From Pseudoips prasinana (lineage: Eukaryota; Arthropoda; Insecta; Lepidoptera; Nolidae): a stretch of DNA of 64,000 nt. The notes under the pieces are model-generated. The model was not told where the DNA came from. It saw only the letters and a program-made list of their open reading frames with translations, and did no database searches. The first letter of the stretch is position 1. Every line of letters begins with the position of its first letter. The stretch covers positions 22,046,001-22,110,000 of the forward strand of contig OX621247.1 in assembly GCA_951640165.1 (NCBI GenBank). The letters are read 5' to 3'. The translations under genes were made by a program, and so were the position numbers. This document shows positions 1 to 11,011 of the stretch, piece by piece.

Positions 1-176
1 TGTGAGGCGCTACCGGAAGGCCCAGTCTCATTATGGCCGCGACGACACATGCGACACCGAGTTCGGCGAGCCGTACCGCCCGCTGGAAACTTACCTCCCG
101 GGCCATGACGAGCGTGTCGTCCGCATAGCAGACGACGCTCACCCCGGGAGGGAGGCTTATCCGCAGGTTTTAATTA
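1..176 (-). pseudogene. Non-LTR retrotransposon RT fragment (R1-like), cut by window edge
   Basis: The reverse complement of this GC-rich block reads without stops through LPPGVSV, then CYADDTLV, then an alanine/leucine-rich helix ending near RLGLPVAP. YADD is the palm motif C of a reverse transcriptase, and the CYADDTLV context resembles R1/TRAS-type non-LTR elements. That clade call is from memory. The frame enters at about 176 from AT-rich sequence with no start codon, so the copy is 5'-truncated there, and it runs off the left end of the window. GC content falls sharply at 176, which marks the insertion boundary. The plus-strand open frame over the same bases (2-310) is a shadow. Activity cannot be judged. 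Confidence 0.7.
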
Positions 177-1500
177 TGCCTAAAGAAATAATTGCATTAA
201 ATCGTTGCTCTGTGTATTATAAAGCAAATAGTTATGCAGGCATTAATGGCTGTCTGCAAGATCATTGGAAAAATGATAGACATAGAAATATGATAGGCCA
301 TTTTCATTAATGTAAATTTTTAATAATGCATAAAGAAATAATAGCATATTACTATACTATATATAATGTAGTAATAATGGCGCGTTACTGCTATCATTTC
401 TTTACCTTCACCATCATTATATTTATATAACATTGGCAATCATTGTTAACATTTATATTACTAGTAAAATGCTGTTGAATGAATGATAGATAAATTATAA
501 AATACTGTGTTAATTTTTTGATTAAAACTCTATCCTAGGATATTTTAGTACTAATTAAGGCGTCTAGTATTATCCGTTTCACATCCCCGAAGGTCAACTG
601 ATAATATAAATTGTCGTTTTGGCAGTCACTAATACAGTTTGATACAAATTGTATTTTGTTATCTTTTTAAAAGTAATTATGTGCTAATGGTAATGAAGCA
701 TAGTACGTACCAGAGTAGATTGAGATCTGAAATAGATTTACTCGGACACAATTCAATACAGAGAGATAGAGCACAGCGGTTTGAAATTAGTTCCTCAACG
801 CACCTTGCAGTAGGAAATGATGGGAAGAAATCGTCATGTAAGTAAAAATCGTTACGTGACTCTCTTTCTCGGCCTATGATATACGAGGATGTGTGCGACT
901 GTGCTCTCGACGAAACCAATCCTTATAGGGTTTAATTTGAGCCAAAGTTTAATTTGAGGACATATTAAGCTGTTGATAGTACCTGTACTTATGGGACTGT
1001 AATCATTTAGCTATACTAAAGACGTTTTATTGGGCTTATGCTGAATGACTCTGACACAAGGTCGAGACCAAGGACCCCAAGAGAAAATAAAAAATACCAA
1101 AAGCTCTAGATTAGTCTGGAATAAGGCTTCAGAAGAAAGTATTTTTACCAGTCAAAACATTTAAACCTATTAAAACTACATTGTACACATACCGTATTCA
1201 GTCGCAACCCGAACAGTAAAACTTGGCATATTGTTCAAAATCCTTGAACAAACTTAACGAACAACCCATTTCTGTACAGCCAAAAGTTGGTGGGAAAAGC
1301 TACACTCAGCAATATAAACAAGAAGTATTCGAAGTCGTATAATGTAATTAAATAATTACAATTTTGGTCTGGTTTCGTGGATTCGGTTAAGATGGTCTTC
1401 ATGAATATTAAAAGATGGTGAAACCATTTTGTCTTGGGGCGGCGAAAGACACATTGTGTTATTTTTCATTCATGGAATGTCCATTTACAACGCAGCACTA
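177..1500. other. AT-rich non-coding stretch
   Basis: No coding or repeat family recognised. The only local structure noted is a 12-bp direct repeat, gtttaatttgag, at 930-941 and 947-958. The small open frames at 639-919 on both strands show no family motif. Confidence 0.5.
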
Positions 1501-1504
1501 AGTT

Positions 1505-1885
1505 GGACTTATATTAAGAGCGCACTACGTGTGCTGTGGTTTAGGGTACTTCTGACCTGCCCTTTCTTGAGAACGTCTCCGATTTGGTCAGGGAATGTTC
1601 GACGAGGTCTTCCCCTTCCGGTTGTTCCATTCACACAGGCCAGGTATACTTCTTTGGTCAATCTTCTTTCATTCATCCTCCAACCATCTCAGCATTCCTT
1701 TTTCAATCTTTGTGACTACTTCCTCTTTCACACCACAACGCTCTCTTACATCAGTATTTCGAATTCTGTCTCGCAAAGTCACACATACTTCTCAGAGCTC
1801 TCATTTCCACTGCATTTATTTTACTTTCATTCTTTTTCTGCCATACCCAACTTTCACTTCCATACATTAAAGTTGGAACTAACAC
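1505..1885 (-). pseudogene. Decayed LINE reverse-transcriptase C-terminus
   Basis: Read on the minus strand from about 1885, the sequence gives LMYGSESWVWQKK followed by VEMRALRSMC. This is the conserved block just after the palm in RTE-like RT proteins. Further on, after frameshifts, come a DRIRNTDVRERCG-like segment and a [17 protein letters not shown] segment, in the usual order for this family. At least two frameshifts or stops break the frame, so this is a dead remnant of roughly the last 120 residues. The long plus-strand open frame over it (1429-1899), rich in Phe, Ser and His, is an antisense shadow. Confidence 0.7.
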
Positions 1886-2587
1886 TCCATCGTGTATAAG
1901 ATGTGTATTACCTTATTAGGATATTAAATACCATTGACCTACAGTTGAAACCTATATTTTATTGTTAATACATAACAAACACTTGCAAATACGTTAGATT
2001 CGTTTGGCCAAATACACTGCAAGAGGCACTAAATCTAAGCTTTCGAGGTCTCTTGGACTTCTAGTCGGAACTACAATGGTTCAAATACCCAAATGGGGTT
2101 ACGCACAATGACCCAATTAGGAGGCAAGCCCAACTAGCTAGATATGTCCTCAATACGTCATAAATCGTAAGTACCGTAAAGTCTATTAACAGAGCAATAT
2201 AATCCAATAATGAATACGTATTAGTAGTCTACCAACATAATATTCTAATATCAGCAAATAGAGATAAATCACATGACAGTTACATAACTAGGACAACAAT
2301 AAAGCAAGCACAGATTTACAACGTACAATCGGCTTATTCTGTGACAGTATCTCATAGTAATATCGTCACGTTTGTTGGTTTGTCCCTCTTGCACTAATAA
2401 TAATGAATGGGAAGTCGGTCGCCGGAGTGAATGCTTGCCAGCCTTCAGCTTCCCCAGTCAATGCAACTAAGTTAACGACATTGTTTCTATTTCTAGTTTG
2501 ATAACTAAGAGAACTCCTTGATTATATTAGTCGTTGAATTAGTTATTCTGTTTTCAAGTTAATATGTTGATTACACTACGACTACTG
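1886..2587. other. AT-rich non-coding stretch with a repeat scrap
   Basis: No gene seen. The string atacgtcataaatcgtaa near 2154-2171 recurs at about 16534-16551 inside the 'gggttccgta' repeat, so a small piece of that family probably lies here. Confidence 0.4.
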
Positions 2588-2675
2588 GGGGGCCGGTTCG
2601 CGTGGTTGGTAAATGCTTGCTTTGCACGCTGCAGGTCGATGGTTCAATACCCACCCAGAACAGATATTGATATTT
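2588..2675 (+). mobile_element. SINE-A head, truncated
   Basis: tRNA-derived SINE family seen many times in this window. The head reads ggccggttcgcgtggttggt (A-box region), then aaatgcttgc, then the B-box region ggttcaatacccaccc and acagatattg. This copy stops shortly after the B-box and is abutted by a reverse-strand SINE-B. Confidence 0.7.
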
Positions 2676-2693
2676 GAGACTTGATTTCTCCGC

Positions 2694-2878
2694 TCTAGGG
2701 AATCTAATCCCTGTGTAGCGGAGTACTTTACAAGCATATAATAAACGGACACTAATTATATCCAGACTCCGTACAACTATTCATGGGTCGCAGAAATAGT
2801 TGTCCGGCGCGGGAATCGAACCCGGGACACGACGCGGCGAGGCGACTGTCTCAGCCGCTGCGCCACACGTGCAATCAG
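2694..2878 (-). mobile_element. SINE-B copy
   Basis: A second tRNA-derived family. On the minus strand it begins with a tggcgcagcggctgag A-box-like segment, then gtcgcgtcccgggttcgat with a B-box, then ccggacaactatttctg and a tail ending gggattagattcc. A second copy lies at 45028-45206 in the same orientation. The two match along their whole length with scattered differences. Confidence 0.7.
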
Positions 2879-3040
2879 TTTTTTTTATAAGTCACTTAGC
2901 TATTGTGTTTATCTACTAACAAACCGACAGATATACAAACATAAAATCAAATGTTTTCGTTTTATAATAGTAAGTCTGATGAAAGAAATCGGGTATTAAT
3001 ACTACGATCTTATTATTAAAACTGACGTGAGGTGCTAACA

Positions 3041-3468
3041 TAATGAAAGATAATAACGGGTAACTCACGTAATTTTATGTTGGATTCGGCCAACGTTTCA
3101 ACTTCTCCTGGAAGTCATATTCAGGGTGAATGCGACCCGCACGACGTCGCATCCCGTGGGCGAGGACGCGCAAGAAAGTCTATGGGTATATGCGTATCAT
3201 CGCTATCAGCGTCTTCTGGTTGGGGAACACGCAGAGCTGTGTGGTATGAGCTGATGGTGTCGGTGTTTAGGGTGAGACTGTCGCCAATGTAGGGTCTTTT
3301 TGGTAGTACCAATTTCCAGATAGCGCGAATGGGCCAGCCGAGTGCGAGACGGGACGCGACGTTGTGCGGGTCGCATTCGCCCTGAAAATGACTTCCAGGA
3401 GAAGTTGAAACGTTGGCCGAATCCAACATAAAATTTATTACGTGAGTTACCTCTTGCTATCTTTCATT
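3041..3468. mobile_element. Foldback element with roughly 100-bp inverted arms
   Basis: The left arm (about 3041-3165) and the right arm (about 3345-3468) are reverse complements over about 110 bp with few mismatches. Both contain taactcacgtaa, atgttggattcggcc, aacgtttcaacttctcctgg and a GC-rich gcgacccgcac segment. Each arm therefore encodes the same peptide start (MLDSANVSTSPGSH), once on each strand, and the minus reading stays open for 102 codons (3429-3121) through the central spacer. An 8-bp direct repeat, ctacgatc, at 3002-3009 and 3473-3480 may be a target duplication. I do not recognise the family. It could be a foldback-type MITE or an inverted duplication of part of a larger element. 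Confidence 0.6.
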
Positions 3469-3480
3469 AATTCTACGATC

Positions 3481-3845
3481 CCTTATTTTTTCCAGTTGTA
3501 TGAACCAAAACATCGTTTGTTGCCATAAAATAATAGTTGGTCGAGTTAATACTCGTCTATTAGGTACCTAATATAGTCGTATAGACTGCCGATATGTGCT
3601 AAAGCCTAATCATAGAAATACCAATTGCATTTAATGTTAATATAATTTGCTCACAAAGCTTCATTAATTCCAGTTAATCTGCCAAATTGTAACATAATTA
3701 CACTCATTGCTTTGTAACAAACTCCATATTTGTGGGCAAATGATAGTTATTGAATCGCAAAATTGCGTTTATTGGAAATTAGGCAACCAATTTGGTATAA
3801 CAAATTTCACTGGTCCTTAGTTGAAAATAAATTAGGTTACATAGA
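3481..3845. other. AT-rich non-coding stretch
   Basis: Nothing recognised. There are no open frames of note and no repeat family identified by eye. Confidence 0.4.
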
Positions 3846-3847
3846 TG

Positions 3848-3960
3848 GGACTGCCTCTTGGTCTAGTGGTAGCGTGATCAACCGCAGAGTCCAAGGTTCA
3901 AATTAATTTTGTGTTTATTTTATTTCACCCACAACTTGCGGCGTGAAAGGCAAGTATCTA
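3848..3960. mobile_element. Fused SINE-F and SINE-A head fragments
   Basis: Bases 3848-3902 read tcttggtctagtggtagcgt, then aaccgcag, then caaggttcaaatt, which matches the tRNA-like head of SINE-F on the plus strand. Bases 3925-3960 read cacccacaacttgcggcgtg then aaggcaagtatctact, which matches the SINE-A head on the minus strand. Neither body is present, so this is a junction of two SINE heads in opposite orientation. Confidence 0.6.
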
Positions 3961-5685
3961 CTATGAATAAGTCTACCTGGGTAATTCCATGTGCAAAAGT
4001 TAAAAAAAAAATATATACATGGATCCGATAGAGAGGGAAGGAGGGAGGATGTCCGCCAAATGTGTGCATTTTTCTCGCTATTATCTAACCTACCTATCTA
4101 ATTACACATTCGCCAAAACGAAAAACAAACTTCTAAAGTGATATTAATAAAGTTTAATATATATAACAGGTATCATCTCTTGTTCTATGACTGCGAGTTT
4201 ATGTATTTCCTCTATAAATAGACGTCCGCTTAGTGTGAAACTTACGATAATCTATACACAATTAAAAATATTAATTCCTATCTATTAAAAATATTAAGTA
4301 TAGCGTGTTCAAAATGTGTTGCGCATGCATGATTTCTACAAGCGAGGAGAACGGCACAAAGGAGTAGACGGGGGCTTGGGAGGTCATTTTCTCAGGGTAA
4401 TATAGGTATGAATGTTATCATATACCAATAACATTGTATGAAAAAAAACACAAGCGGATAAAGATCCATAGACTGAAATTGGCACCATACAAACATGCCG
4501 ACAGTTGCCTTACTCTGGAGGATCAAATTCATTTTTACCTTTTTTAAACATACATATCTCTCCTAGAGCTTCAGTTTCATGGCTAGATATAGAAATAGTT
4601 TAGATATAATTAAACAGATTCGGGATGTAGGTTGATTGAAATAAGGAAAACTTGCTCAGGTGGAGATTTATAAACGGTTCTAGCCTGGAGTGTCTCGCGT
4701 ATAAATCCGATGGATTGCGATTAAATTTGATGGATTAGATTCAAATCGTCTCGGTGGTTTGCAATACGACCTCTACTTTAAGTTCAGGTTGTTAAGTAGG
4801 ACAACCTATGTTGGACATGTGCTGTGGGTTTCTACATGCGGGACGGTTAAATAATACTATGTAAAAATTTAAAGTATAAGTAAAAGTACTAATAAATAGG
4901 TACCTATATTGTAAACAAAATTAACAAGAACGCTGGGCCAAACGTTATATCTCGTTGAATAATTACGTTGGAGAAAAGAAATGACCGACCTCTGGAGTTT
5001 TAATTTGCGCAAATACGTGTAAATTACCATTAACCATGGTTCGCAAATAAAATAAAAACACTTTTCACAAGACGCGAGCACTGGAGTAGTACTTTTATTT
5101 CAAACGGAGGGCGTAATGGCCTTCCACCGTAGAAGCTGGTTCCAATTGCCATCTCGAGCAATCAGTGGAGCCGCCCATGTGGTTTCAACGTGGCATCGTG
5201 TTCCACCTTTGTGCTATGTTGAGCACTCTGCCTTTGGACAAATCAATTGCTTGACTGATCATAATCCGTGATATTTACGGATCCAAGAAGTATTTCTTCT
5301 ATTTTTTGACAACTTGTGGCTTGAAATTAACGTTAAAAAATCTAAATAGATATTTAAAATTCAGTTTACGAAGTTGTTTAATAATAAATGTTCTGTGCCG
5401 TGTACTTTAATTGTAGATCATTGCGCTAAGCGGTGGCTTAAATTACAAAATAATCCGCAGGGGCTTATGAGCTGGCTTTTGAACCATTATACCAAACATT
5501 CAAAAGTATTCTACTGAGATTGGTAGCAAAGCAAATATGCTTGCTACAAGTGCTAGTGTGCTTAGTGTGTTCCGTAAACTATGGCACACCTGTTACCAGT
5601 CTGGGTGCCCAATTCCAGCGCGTTTTGGAAACTAACTATATTACTGACTTCTCTAAACTCGAACATACTTTAATTTAAATTACAA
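3961..5685. other. Unassigned stretch, mostly AT-rich
   Basis: No convincing gene. A less AT-rich patch at about 5085-5265 stands out in composition and may be a remnant of an unrecognised repeat, since its minus strand ends with an aataaa-like motif. A (ga)-rich run lies at 4031-4048. Confidence 0.4.
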
Positions 5686-6020
5686 TCAATACGCTAAAAA
5701 GAAGATCTTTAATCAGAAAATATCATTTGTTTCCAACAAATGATATTGTCGTAGATATTGTATACACTTGTTGGAAACAAAGGATATTATCGTAGTTTAT
5801 AAAATTTTTAGCATAATCTACCATCAACACGCTAAAAAGAAGTTCGGTAGATTTGAGTTCTTTTGGTATCTCACACAAGTTGTATCAGACGTTGTATACA
5901 TAAGGACACAATAAACTTTTGGCGCTTTATCAATCGTTTCCTGTTTGTTCCCATAATATTTATCTGCACCTATTCTCTGTTATATTTCCAACAAATGATA
6001 TTGTCGAAGTTTATAAAGCT
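5686..6020. repeat. Imperfect tandem repeats, unit about 140 bp
   Basis: The motif acgctaaaaagaag occurs at about 5691 and 5830. The motif caacaaatgatattgtcg, or its diverged form, occurs at about 5733, 5775 and 5989, followed by gtagttta or gaagttta and ttataaa. The order is the same each time, so a unit of about 140 bp is repeated with decay. Near 5720-5745 a small inverted repeat, catttg/caaatg, is also present. Confidence 0.5.
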
Positions 6021-6024
6021 AGCA

Positions 6025-6385
6025 GTCAATACGATGGAACAGCCGTCTATCTAAACGAGATGAGATTGGGCTCGAACAGCGGCAATCAATCGAGGATATT
6101 GGCACACACGTTTGATGTGAAGTGTAAATCATGAAATATTTTTCACCCACTGAACAATATTTCTTTTGAAAATATATACCTAAAGGTGAAGCGGAAATTA
6201 AGTATGGTAACTATTGATATCTTGAGGTGTTGCTTGCATTGATTTTAACCATCATTAACAATTCATACATTTCTATTCAATGAATAGCTTTTTAGCATTT
6301 TTAGTTCCGTAAGTTGTAATCATATTAATATCATTACGTCTCTATTTATAAATAGTATATCTATAAACAGAGATGTAATATAATT
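6025..6385. other. AT-rich non-coding stretch
   Basis: No gene or named family seen. A weak inverted repeat around tctatttataaatagtatatctataaacagaga (about 6340-6373) is the only structure. Confidence 0.35.
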
Positions 6386-6395
6386 TCAAGAAATA

Positions 6396-6417
6396 AATAA
6401 TAATAATAATAATAATA
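6396..6417. repeat. (AAT)n microsatellite
   Basis: About seven AAT units directly abutting the distal end of the minus-strand SINE at 6419-6655. It probably represents or derives from its 3' tail. Confidence 0.8.
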
Positions 6418-6418
6418 T

Positions 6419-6655
6419 ATAGGGACAATGTCACACAGATCATCCTAGCCCCAAACTAAGCAAAGCTTGTACTATGGGTACCAGGCGACGATATACATAC
6501 TTATATAGATAGATAAATACTTAAATACATAGAAAACATCCATGACTCAGAAACAAATATTCGTGCTCATCACACAAATATTTGCACTTACCGGGATTCG
6601 AACCCAGGACCAACAGCTTCGTAGGCAGGAGCACTACCAACTAGGCTACGGTGAT
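6419..6655 (-). mobile_element. SINE-A2 copy (SINE-A-related)
   Basis: On the minus strand the head contains tagcctagttggtagtgctc, then the B-box ggttcgaatcccgg, then aatatttgtgtgatgagcac and a body similar to SINE-A, ending with tagtacaagctttgcttagt. The head differs from SINE-A but the body is homologous, so this is a sister subfamily. A fragment of the same type lies at 46085-46240. Confidence 0.65.
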
Positions 6656-6717
6656 CGTCAATAATTGTTGTAATTATTTTTCCATTATTATTTATATATT
6701 ATTTTTCATATACATTT

Positions 6718-6946
6718 TTGGTTTGGGTGGTTGGCAGATACTTGACCTTCACGAGGCAGGTCATGAGTTCGATTCCCATCCAGGACAGATATATGCATGA
6801 AAATGTCTGTTTGTCCTAAGTCTGGATGTAATTATCTATGTAAGTATGTATTTACATAATATGTATAACAGTTATCTGCTTTCCAATGTACAAACTCTGC
6901 TGAGTTTGGAATCAGATGTGTGAATAATATCCTGGGATATTATTAA
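6718..6946 (+). mobile_element. SINE-A copy, full length
   Basis: The head has tggttggcagatacttgacc and the B-box gttcgattcccatcc. The body has acagatatatgcatgaaaat, gtctgtttgtcc, ctggatgtaattatctatg and cagttatctgctttcc. The tail is gtgtgaataatatcctggga then tattatta. All SINE-A segments are present in order. Confidence 0.75.
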
Positions 6947-8033
6947 TTTATTTATGATTCTACAATAATTCCTAAAGTGTCATGGTTGGTTTCTTACGTA
7001 TTCTTATCGCAACTATTTCGCCTGAAGTTTGTAATGCAGGTAATCGGAGAGCACAACAGATGATCTCAAAAAATTGTTTGCTTTTCCCAGCAAATATTGC
7101 TACGCAGGCGGCAATATAATCTGAATACAATTTTGAAAGATTGTTATGTACCTATATCATGCATCCAATATGTTATTCTAGCATCATTTATAAGATACGA
7201 AAGGTCTGTTCAACCGACGTTTATTGTTTATTGTGGAAGATCATGCCTTGTGGTAGACCGGAGACGACTCTAACATTCCTGCTAGTTATATAGTGCTACA
7301 TGAGCTTGGTCACAAAGAATACGAGGTAAGGCGACCAGGGGACCTAATAAATATTAATATTGCGGTGTCATTTTGGGATGCCCAGAGTGGTCATACTCTT
7401 ATTACAAAGATTGGTTATATTTGCCTCTAGCGTACACATGACCTATCGACTCAGTAGGAAGTCACCACTGGAGTTCTAAAAACGGTCGCTCGCTGGATCC
7501 GGAATTGGCTTGGACCAAACGACAATAATGATGTAGACACCGTTTTGTAATAGTGTTGAGTATCTTATTTGCCTTCTGTTTTCGACTAAAATAATATTCC
7601 ACTATGAGGCAACATTCAGATTTATTTATAAACGTTTCTAAATAGCAATAAATACAAGGCCAATTTACTTTTAAAATATCGTAAAGTATGCAATAGACAA
7701 GTCATTACACGATTGCAATATACAAATGTCTAAAAATAAAACGTATCATGATCTATAGAAATAACAAGTGTTTCTCCCGAAGTCTTAAAATAAGGGACAA
7801 GCACGAATTTCCGGCTTCACAGCTAAGAAATATTAATCCGTTTATCGAACAAAATCAATTAACATAACACGAAGATCATGAAATAAAATTTATTCTATTA
7901 ATAAAGTGTCTAATTGGGGAAGTCAATCAACTGTAATATGATTTTAATTGACACGTATTTTGTTTAGGGAAGTAAGTACTTAGACTATAGAACAGCTACG
8001 AACTTAAGTATTGGCAGTAGTAAAGTAAATTAT
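6947..8033. other. AT-rich non-coding stretch
   Basis: No gene or repeat family recognised by eye. Codon-sized open frames here are short and without motifs. Confidence 0.35.
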
Positions 8034-8290
8034 AATAATATCCTTGGACATTATTCACACGCGGCCATCTGATCCCAAACTAAGCAAGACGTTACTATGG
8101 AAACCAGATAACTGATATGTGACATATACTATTTTCCTTTTGTAAATACATAGTTATATAGATAATTAAACATAGCCAGACTCAGGACAAACAGACGTGT
8201 TCATGCGCACAAATATCTGTCCTGGATGGGAATCGAACCCACGACCTGCCACGTGAAAGGCAAGTATCTACTAACCACAGCAACTAGTCC
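8034..8290 (-). mobile_element. SINE-A copy, full length
   Basis: On plus-strand text the tail (ccttggacattattcacacg), the body (ctatggaaaccagataactg, taaatacatagttatataga) and the head (tgtcctggatgggaatcgaa, then cacgtgaaaggcaagtatct) are in reverse order. This is a complete copy on the minus strand. Confidence 0.75.
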
Positions 8291-8970
8291 TAAATAATTA
8301 AAATAATAAAAATAGTAAAACTAAAACTATTTCTATTGGTTCGGTCACAACCCCTCGGTCTATATTTCTCACGTACCAACTTACAAATTAGTTTTATCGA
8401 AGATGGGTCCGAAAAACAGTCATACAAATTCTAATTGGATTTAGTTGACTTCGTTTCGCTTAGTCTTTTACTAACTTTAAGTTAATGTTTCCGACGTTTT
8501 GATGCTGTCGAACCGTCGGCCCATTAAAATAGAGTCCCATTAAAATTATGTCGTACAATTATGCAGTCTTAAAGTAGACACACTTTAAGTACTTGATGAG
8601 AATTAAAATTCTATGAAAGCTGCATGATTCACGAGTTCCCGCCGTTTTCATTACGTATAGTCGCGTCGGTGACGTAACGAACGAGGAAATTACTGAAATC
8701 CTGAATAATCCGCAAAGCTGCGCTAATGTCGTGTTCGAGTTCGTATTAATATAAATGTGCTACGAGATTCACCTGTTAATGTGCTGATGATAGACCCTAT
8801 CGGGGTAGATAAAATAGGTTAACAATTGCCTTGTTCCTTTATTTGGAATAGCGATCGTTTTAGCTATCAATGATTTCGTTAACAAAGATATAAATATTTA
8901 ACTAGGAGAAGATACAGCCTCTATATCTATACAAACAAATATATGTGTAACCTTGCAACTAAGTGATGAA
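8291..8970. other. AT-rich non-coding stretch
   Basis: No gene or repeat family recognised. A slightly GC-richer patch near 8636-8700 has no motif I can name. Confidence 0.35.
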
Positions 8971-9232
8971 TGGCCGGTGGCGTGGTTGGTAAATGCCTTT
9001 CTCGCCGCATGTCCTGGGTTCGATTCCCAGCCAGGCCAGATATCTGTGTGCATGAACTATTGAAATTTGTCGTGAGTCTGAGTGTAATTATCTATATATG
9101 TATTTACTTGTAAAATAACAGTAGTATATGTAATATATTAGTTATCTGGTTTCTATAGTACAAGCTCTGCTTAGTTTGGGATCAGATGGCTGTGTCTGAA
9201 TAATGTCCTAAGTTATTATTATAATTATATAT
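8971..9232 (+). mobile_element. SINE-A copy, full length
   Basis: Begins tggccggtggcgtggttggt. The B-box is gggttcgattcccagcc. The uninterrupted body reads gtagtatatgtaatatatta then gttatctggtttctatagta and caagctctgcttagtttggg, and the tail is aataatgtcctaagttatta. It serves as the empty-site reference for the insertions seen in other SINE-A copies. Confidence 0.75.
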
Positions 9233-10345
9233 TTAAGTACATACCATATCTATACATACATAATACATATGTAACCATTGTGGTGGTGAGTGGTTGGATT
9301 AATACTACAAGAAAGAGCAAAAGTTAAAAGTTTGCACTCCCACCCAAAAAGTGTCGACTTATTAATTTATTTTTAAGTAAGTGTAGATAATTGTGTAATA
9401 AACTCTATTTTCCATTAATTCAATAATTGGCAACCTGTCACTTAATGATGTATTTATATACTGTTTAGTTTGAAAAATCAGAGATTTTATAGAGATTATT
9501 AATACATCAACGTGTGTCGTATCTACTTATTTTTATTTGATTAAAATTTACTAACGTCAGATTGTTTCACGTAAGACATATTATTATTATTCAGAAGTCC
9601 ATTTTAGGCTCCGAGCTCCAAGCCTGAGCCTGAATACTTCTATTTCTTAAATAGCTGTTACCGGAGATGTCATCTCTAGCTAACTTTTTAGATGAATGTA
9701 TGTATGTATAATGACGTAAATTACGTCGTCGAAGCCGCAGATGCAATCACGTAAGTATTTGACATTGATATTTATTACATTTTTCCAGGTGAAAAGTCCC
9801 ACCAAAATTGTTCCAGCCGTTTCATGAATTAGCCGGAATAAACAAACAGATTAAAATAAAATAAGAATGGTTATATGTGCCGTATATACTTTCCCATGAA
9901 TATAGAATACAAACTGTTATTTTGACATTACAAATAGACACTTCAATTTTATCTATTTGTATGTTTGTAAAATAAAACATCAAAGCACTTTTTATAAAGC
10001 AGGCACATCAAATAACAATCGTAAGCCGTAACTCAATTCTTGAACATTGTAGAGGGAAATATACGAAAATCTGTGTATTGAGTACATTTTACGTAGAATT
10101 TTCAACTGAGAAAATTTAGTGCTATGAGGACGTGGGAAGCCGGAGTCCCGGCGCGGTCATTCGTGGAATGAAATTTTAGACGAAATGTCGGTGACATTCG
10201 CCCACGAGTTATTTTGTGATATGAATATCTAAGTTGTAAATGCTTTGTGTGTATAAATTAGTTTATATCATCGCTACGTAAACAAACTCTTACTTCGTAA
10301 TGAACAAAGTAATTCTATATCAATTATATGGAAGTATTAAGTATT
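9233..10345. other. Unassigned AT-rich stretch
   Basis: No gene. Around 9788-9850 the text tgttccagccgtttcatgaa, followed by ttagccggaataaac, resembles a phrase common in dispersed lepidopteran repeats (recalled, not searched). Confidence 0.4.
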
Positions 10346-10347
10346 TA

Positions 10348-10446
10348 CAACGGGTCTCTGGAATGCGAATAGTCCAAGGCTGACAATTGTGGAGGTCTTT
10401 GGGGGAGGCCTTTGTCCAGCAGTGGAAGTCTTTCGGCTGATATGAT
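10348..10446 (+). pseudogene. RTE-type LINE 3' end scrap
   Basis: Translates to LWRSLGEAFVQQW then KSFG and a stop, the C-terminal peptide of the LINE family whose longer copy is at 22595-23170. Only about the last 30 codons remain, with a stop just upstream, so this is a 5'-truncated dead copy. Confidence 0.7.
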
Positions 10447-10578
10447 CATTAAGTATTTTATGGAAATACGTAGTTAGATTAATTTTAAGTAGATAATGTT
10501 GGACACTGTTCTATAAATCTTTGTTCTGTGTTTGATTTGCTGTATAAAACTCATTAATGAGTTAAGCTCGACTATGTA

Positions 10579-10714
10579 CACACGGCTACATATCAAGCTA
10601 TACCTTTCCAATATAAGCTGATCTCTCATTACTTGAAAATCCTATACAACGCGAAATCAGCTTATACTGAAAATGTATAGCTTAATAACATATACATAAT
10701 AATATGTAGCCGTG
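10579..10714. mobile_element. MITE-C copy 1
   Basis: A near-palindromic element whose ends are cacacggctacatatcaagc and its reverse complement (right end decayed). It is flanked by TA at 10577-10578 and 10715-10716, inside gtac on both sides. Internal arms contain cagcttata and its complement. There is no coding capacity. The size, TA flanks and palindromy fit a non-autonomous Tc1/mariner-type element. Sister copies lie at 18783-18902 and 32894-33017. Confidence 0.75.
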
Positions 10715-10716
10715 TA

Positions 10717-10851
10717 CAGACGCCAGCACATCAAGCTACCCCAATCTGTCAAAATTCCCCAATTGAAAGTGAACCTCATACTTTTGTAATAATGTTGAAA
10801 ATCTATAAAAGTAATTTGACAGTTTGGGGTAACTGGATGTGCTGGCGTCTG
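10717..10851. mobile_element. MITE-D copy 1
   Basis: Ends cagacgccagcacatc and its exact reverse complement (16 bp perfect), continuing into agctaccccaatctgtcaaa with a few mismatches. It is flanked by TA at 10715-10716, shared with MITE-C, and by TA at 10852-10853. It is 135 bp and non-coding. Copies lie at 13864-13998 (also 135 bp) and 59525-59638. Confidence 0.8.
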
Positions 10852-11011
10852 TACATACCTTTCTATCATAAATTGTATTTTTGTTTCGTTTCTGTGCGAA
10901 ATAAAGAGTAGTATCGAATATTAATGCAACTGTTAATTTCCTTTATAGTAATTAATTATGCTACAATTTACTAGGATGTAGGTTATTTTATAGCAAATTC
11001 CAGCCCAATGA

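Noticed and set aside
1429..1899. 156-codon plus-strand ORF
   Set aside because: The antisense strand carries recognisable LINE RT peptides (LMYGSESW...VEMRALRSMC). The plus reading is low-complexity Phe/Ser/His shadow.
5085..5265. Possible exon or LINE tail on the minus strand
   Set aside because: The composition differs from the flanks, but translation in all frames gave stops and no secure motif. Only mentioned in the stretch description.
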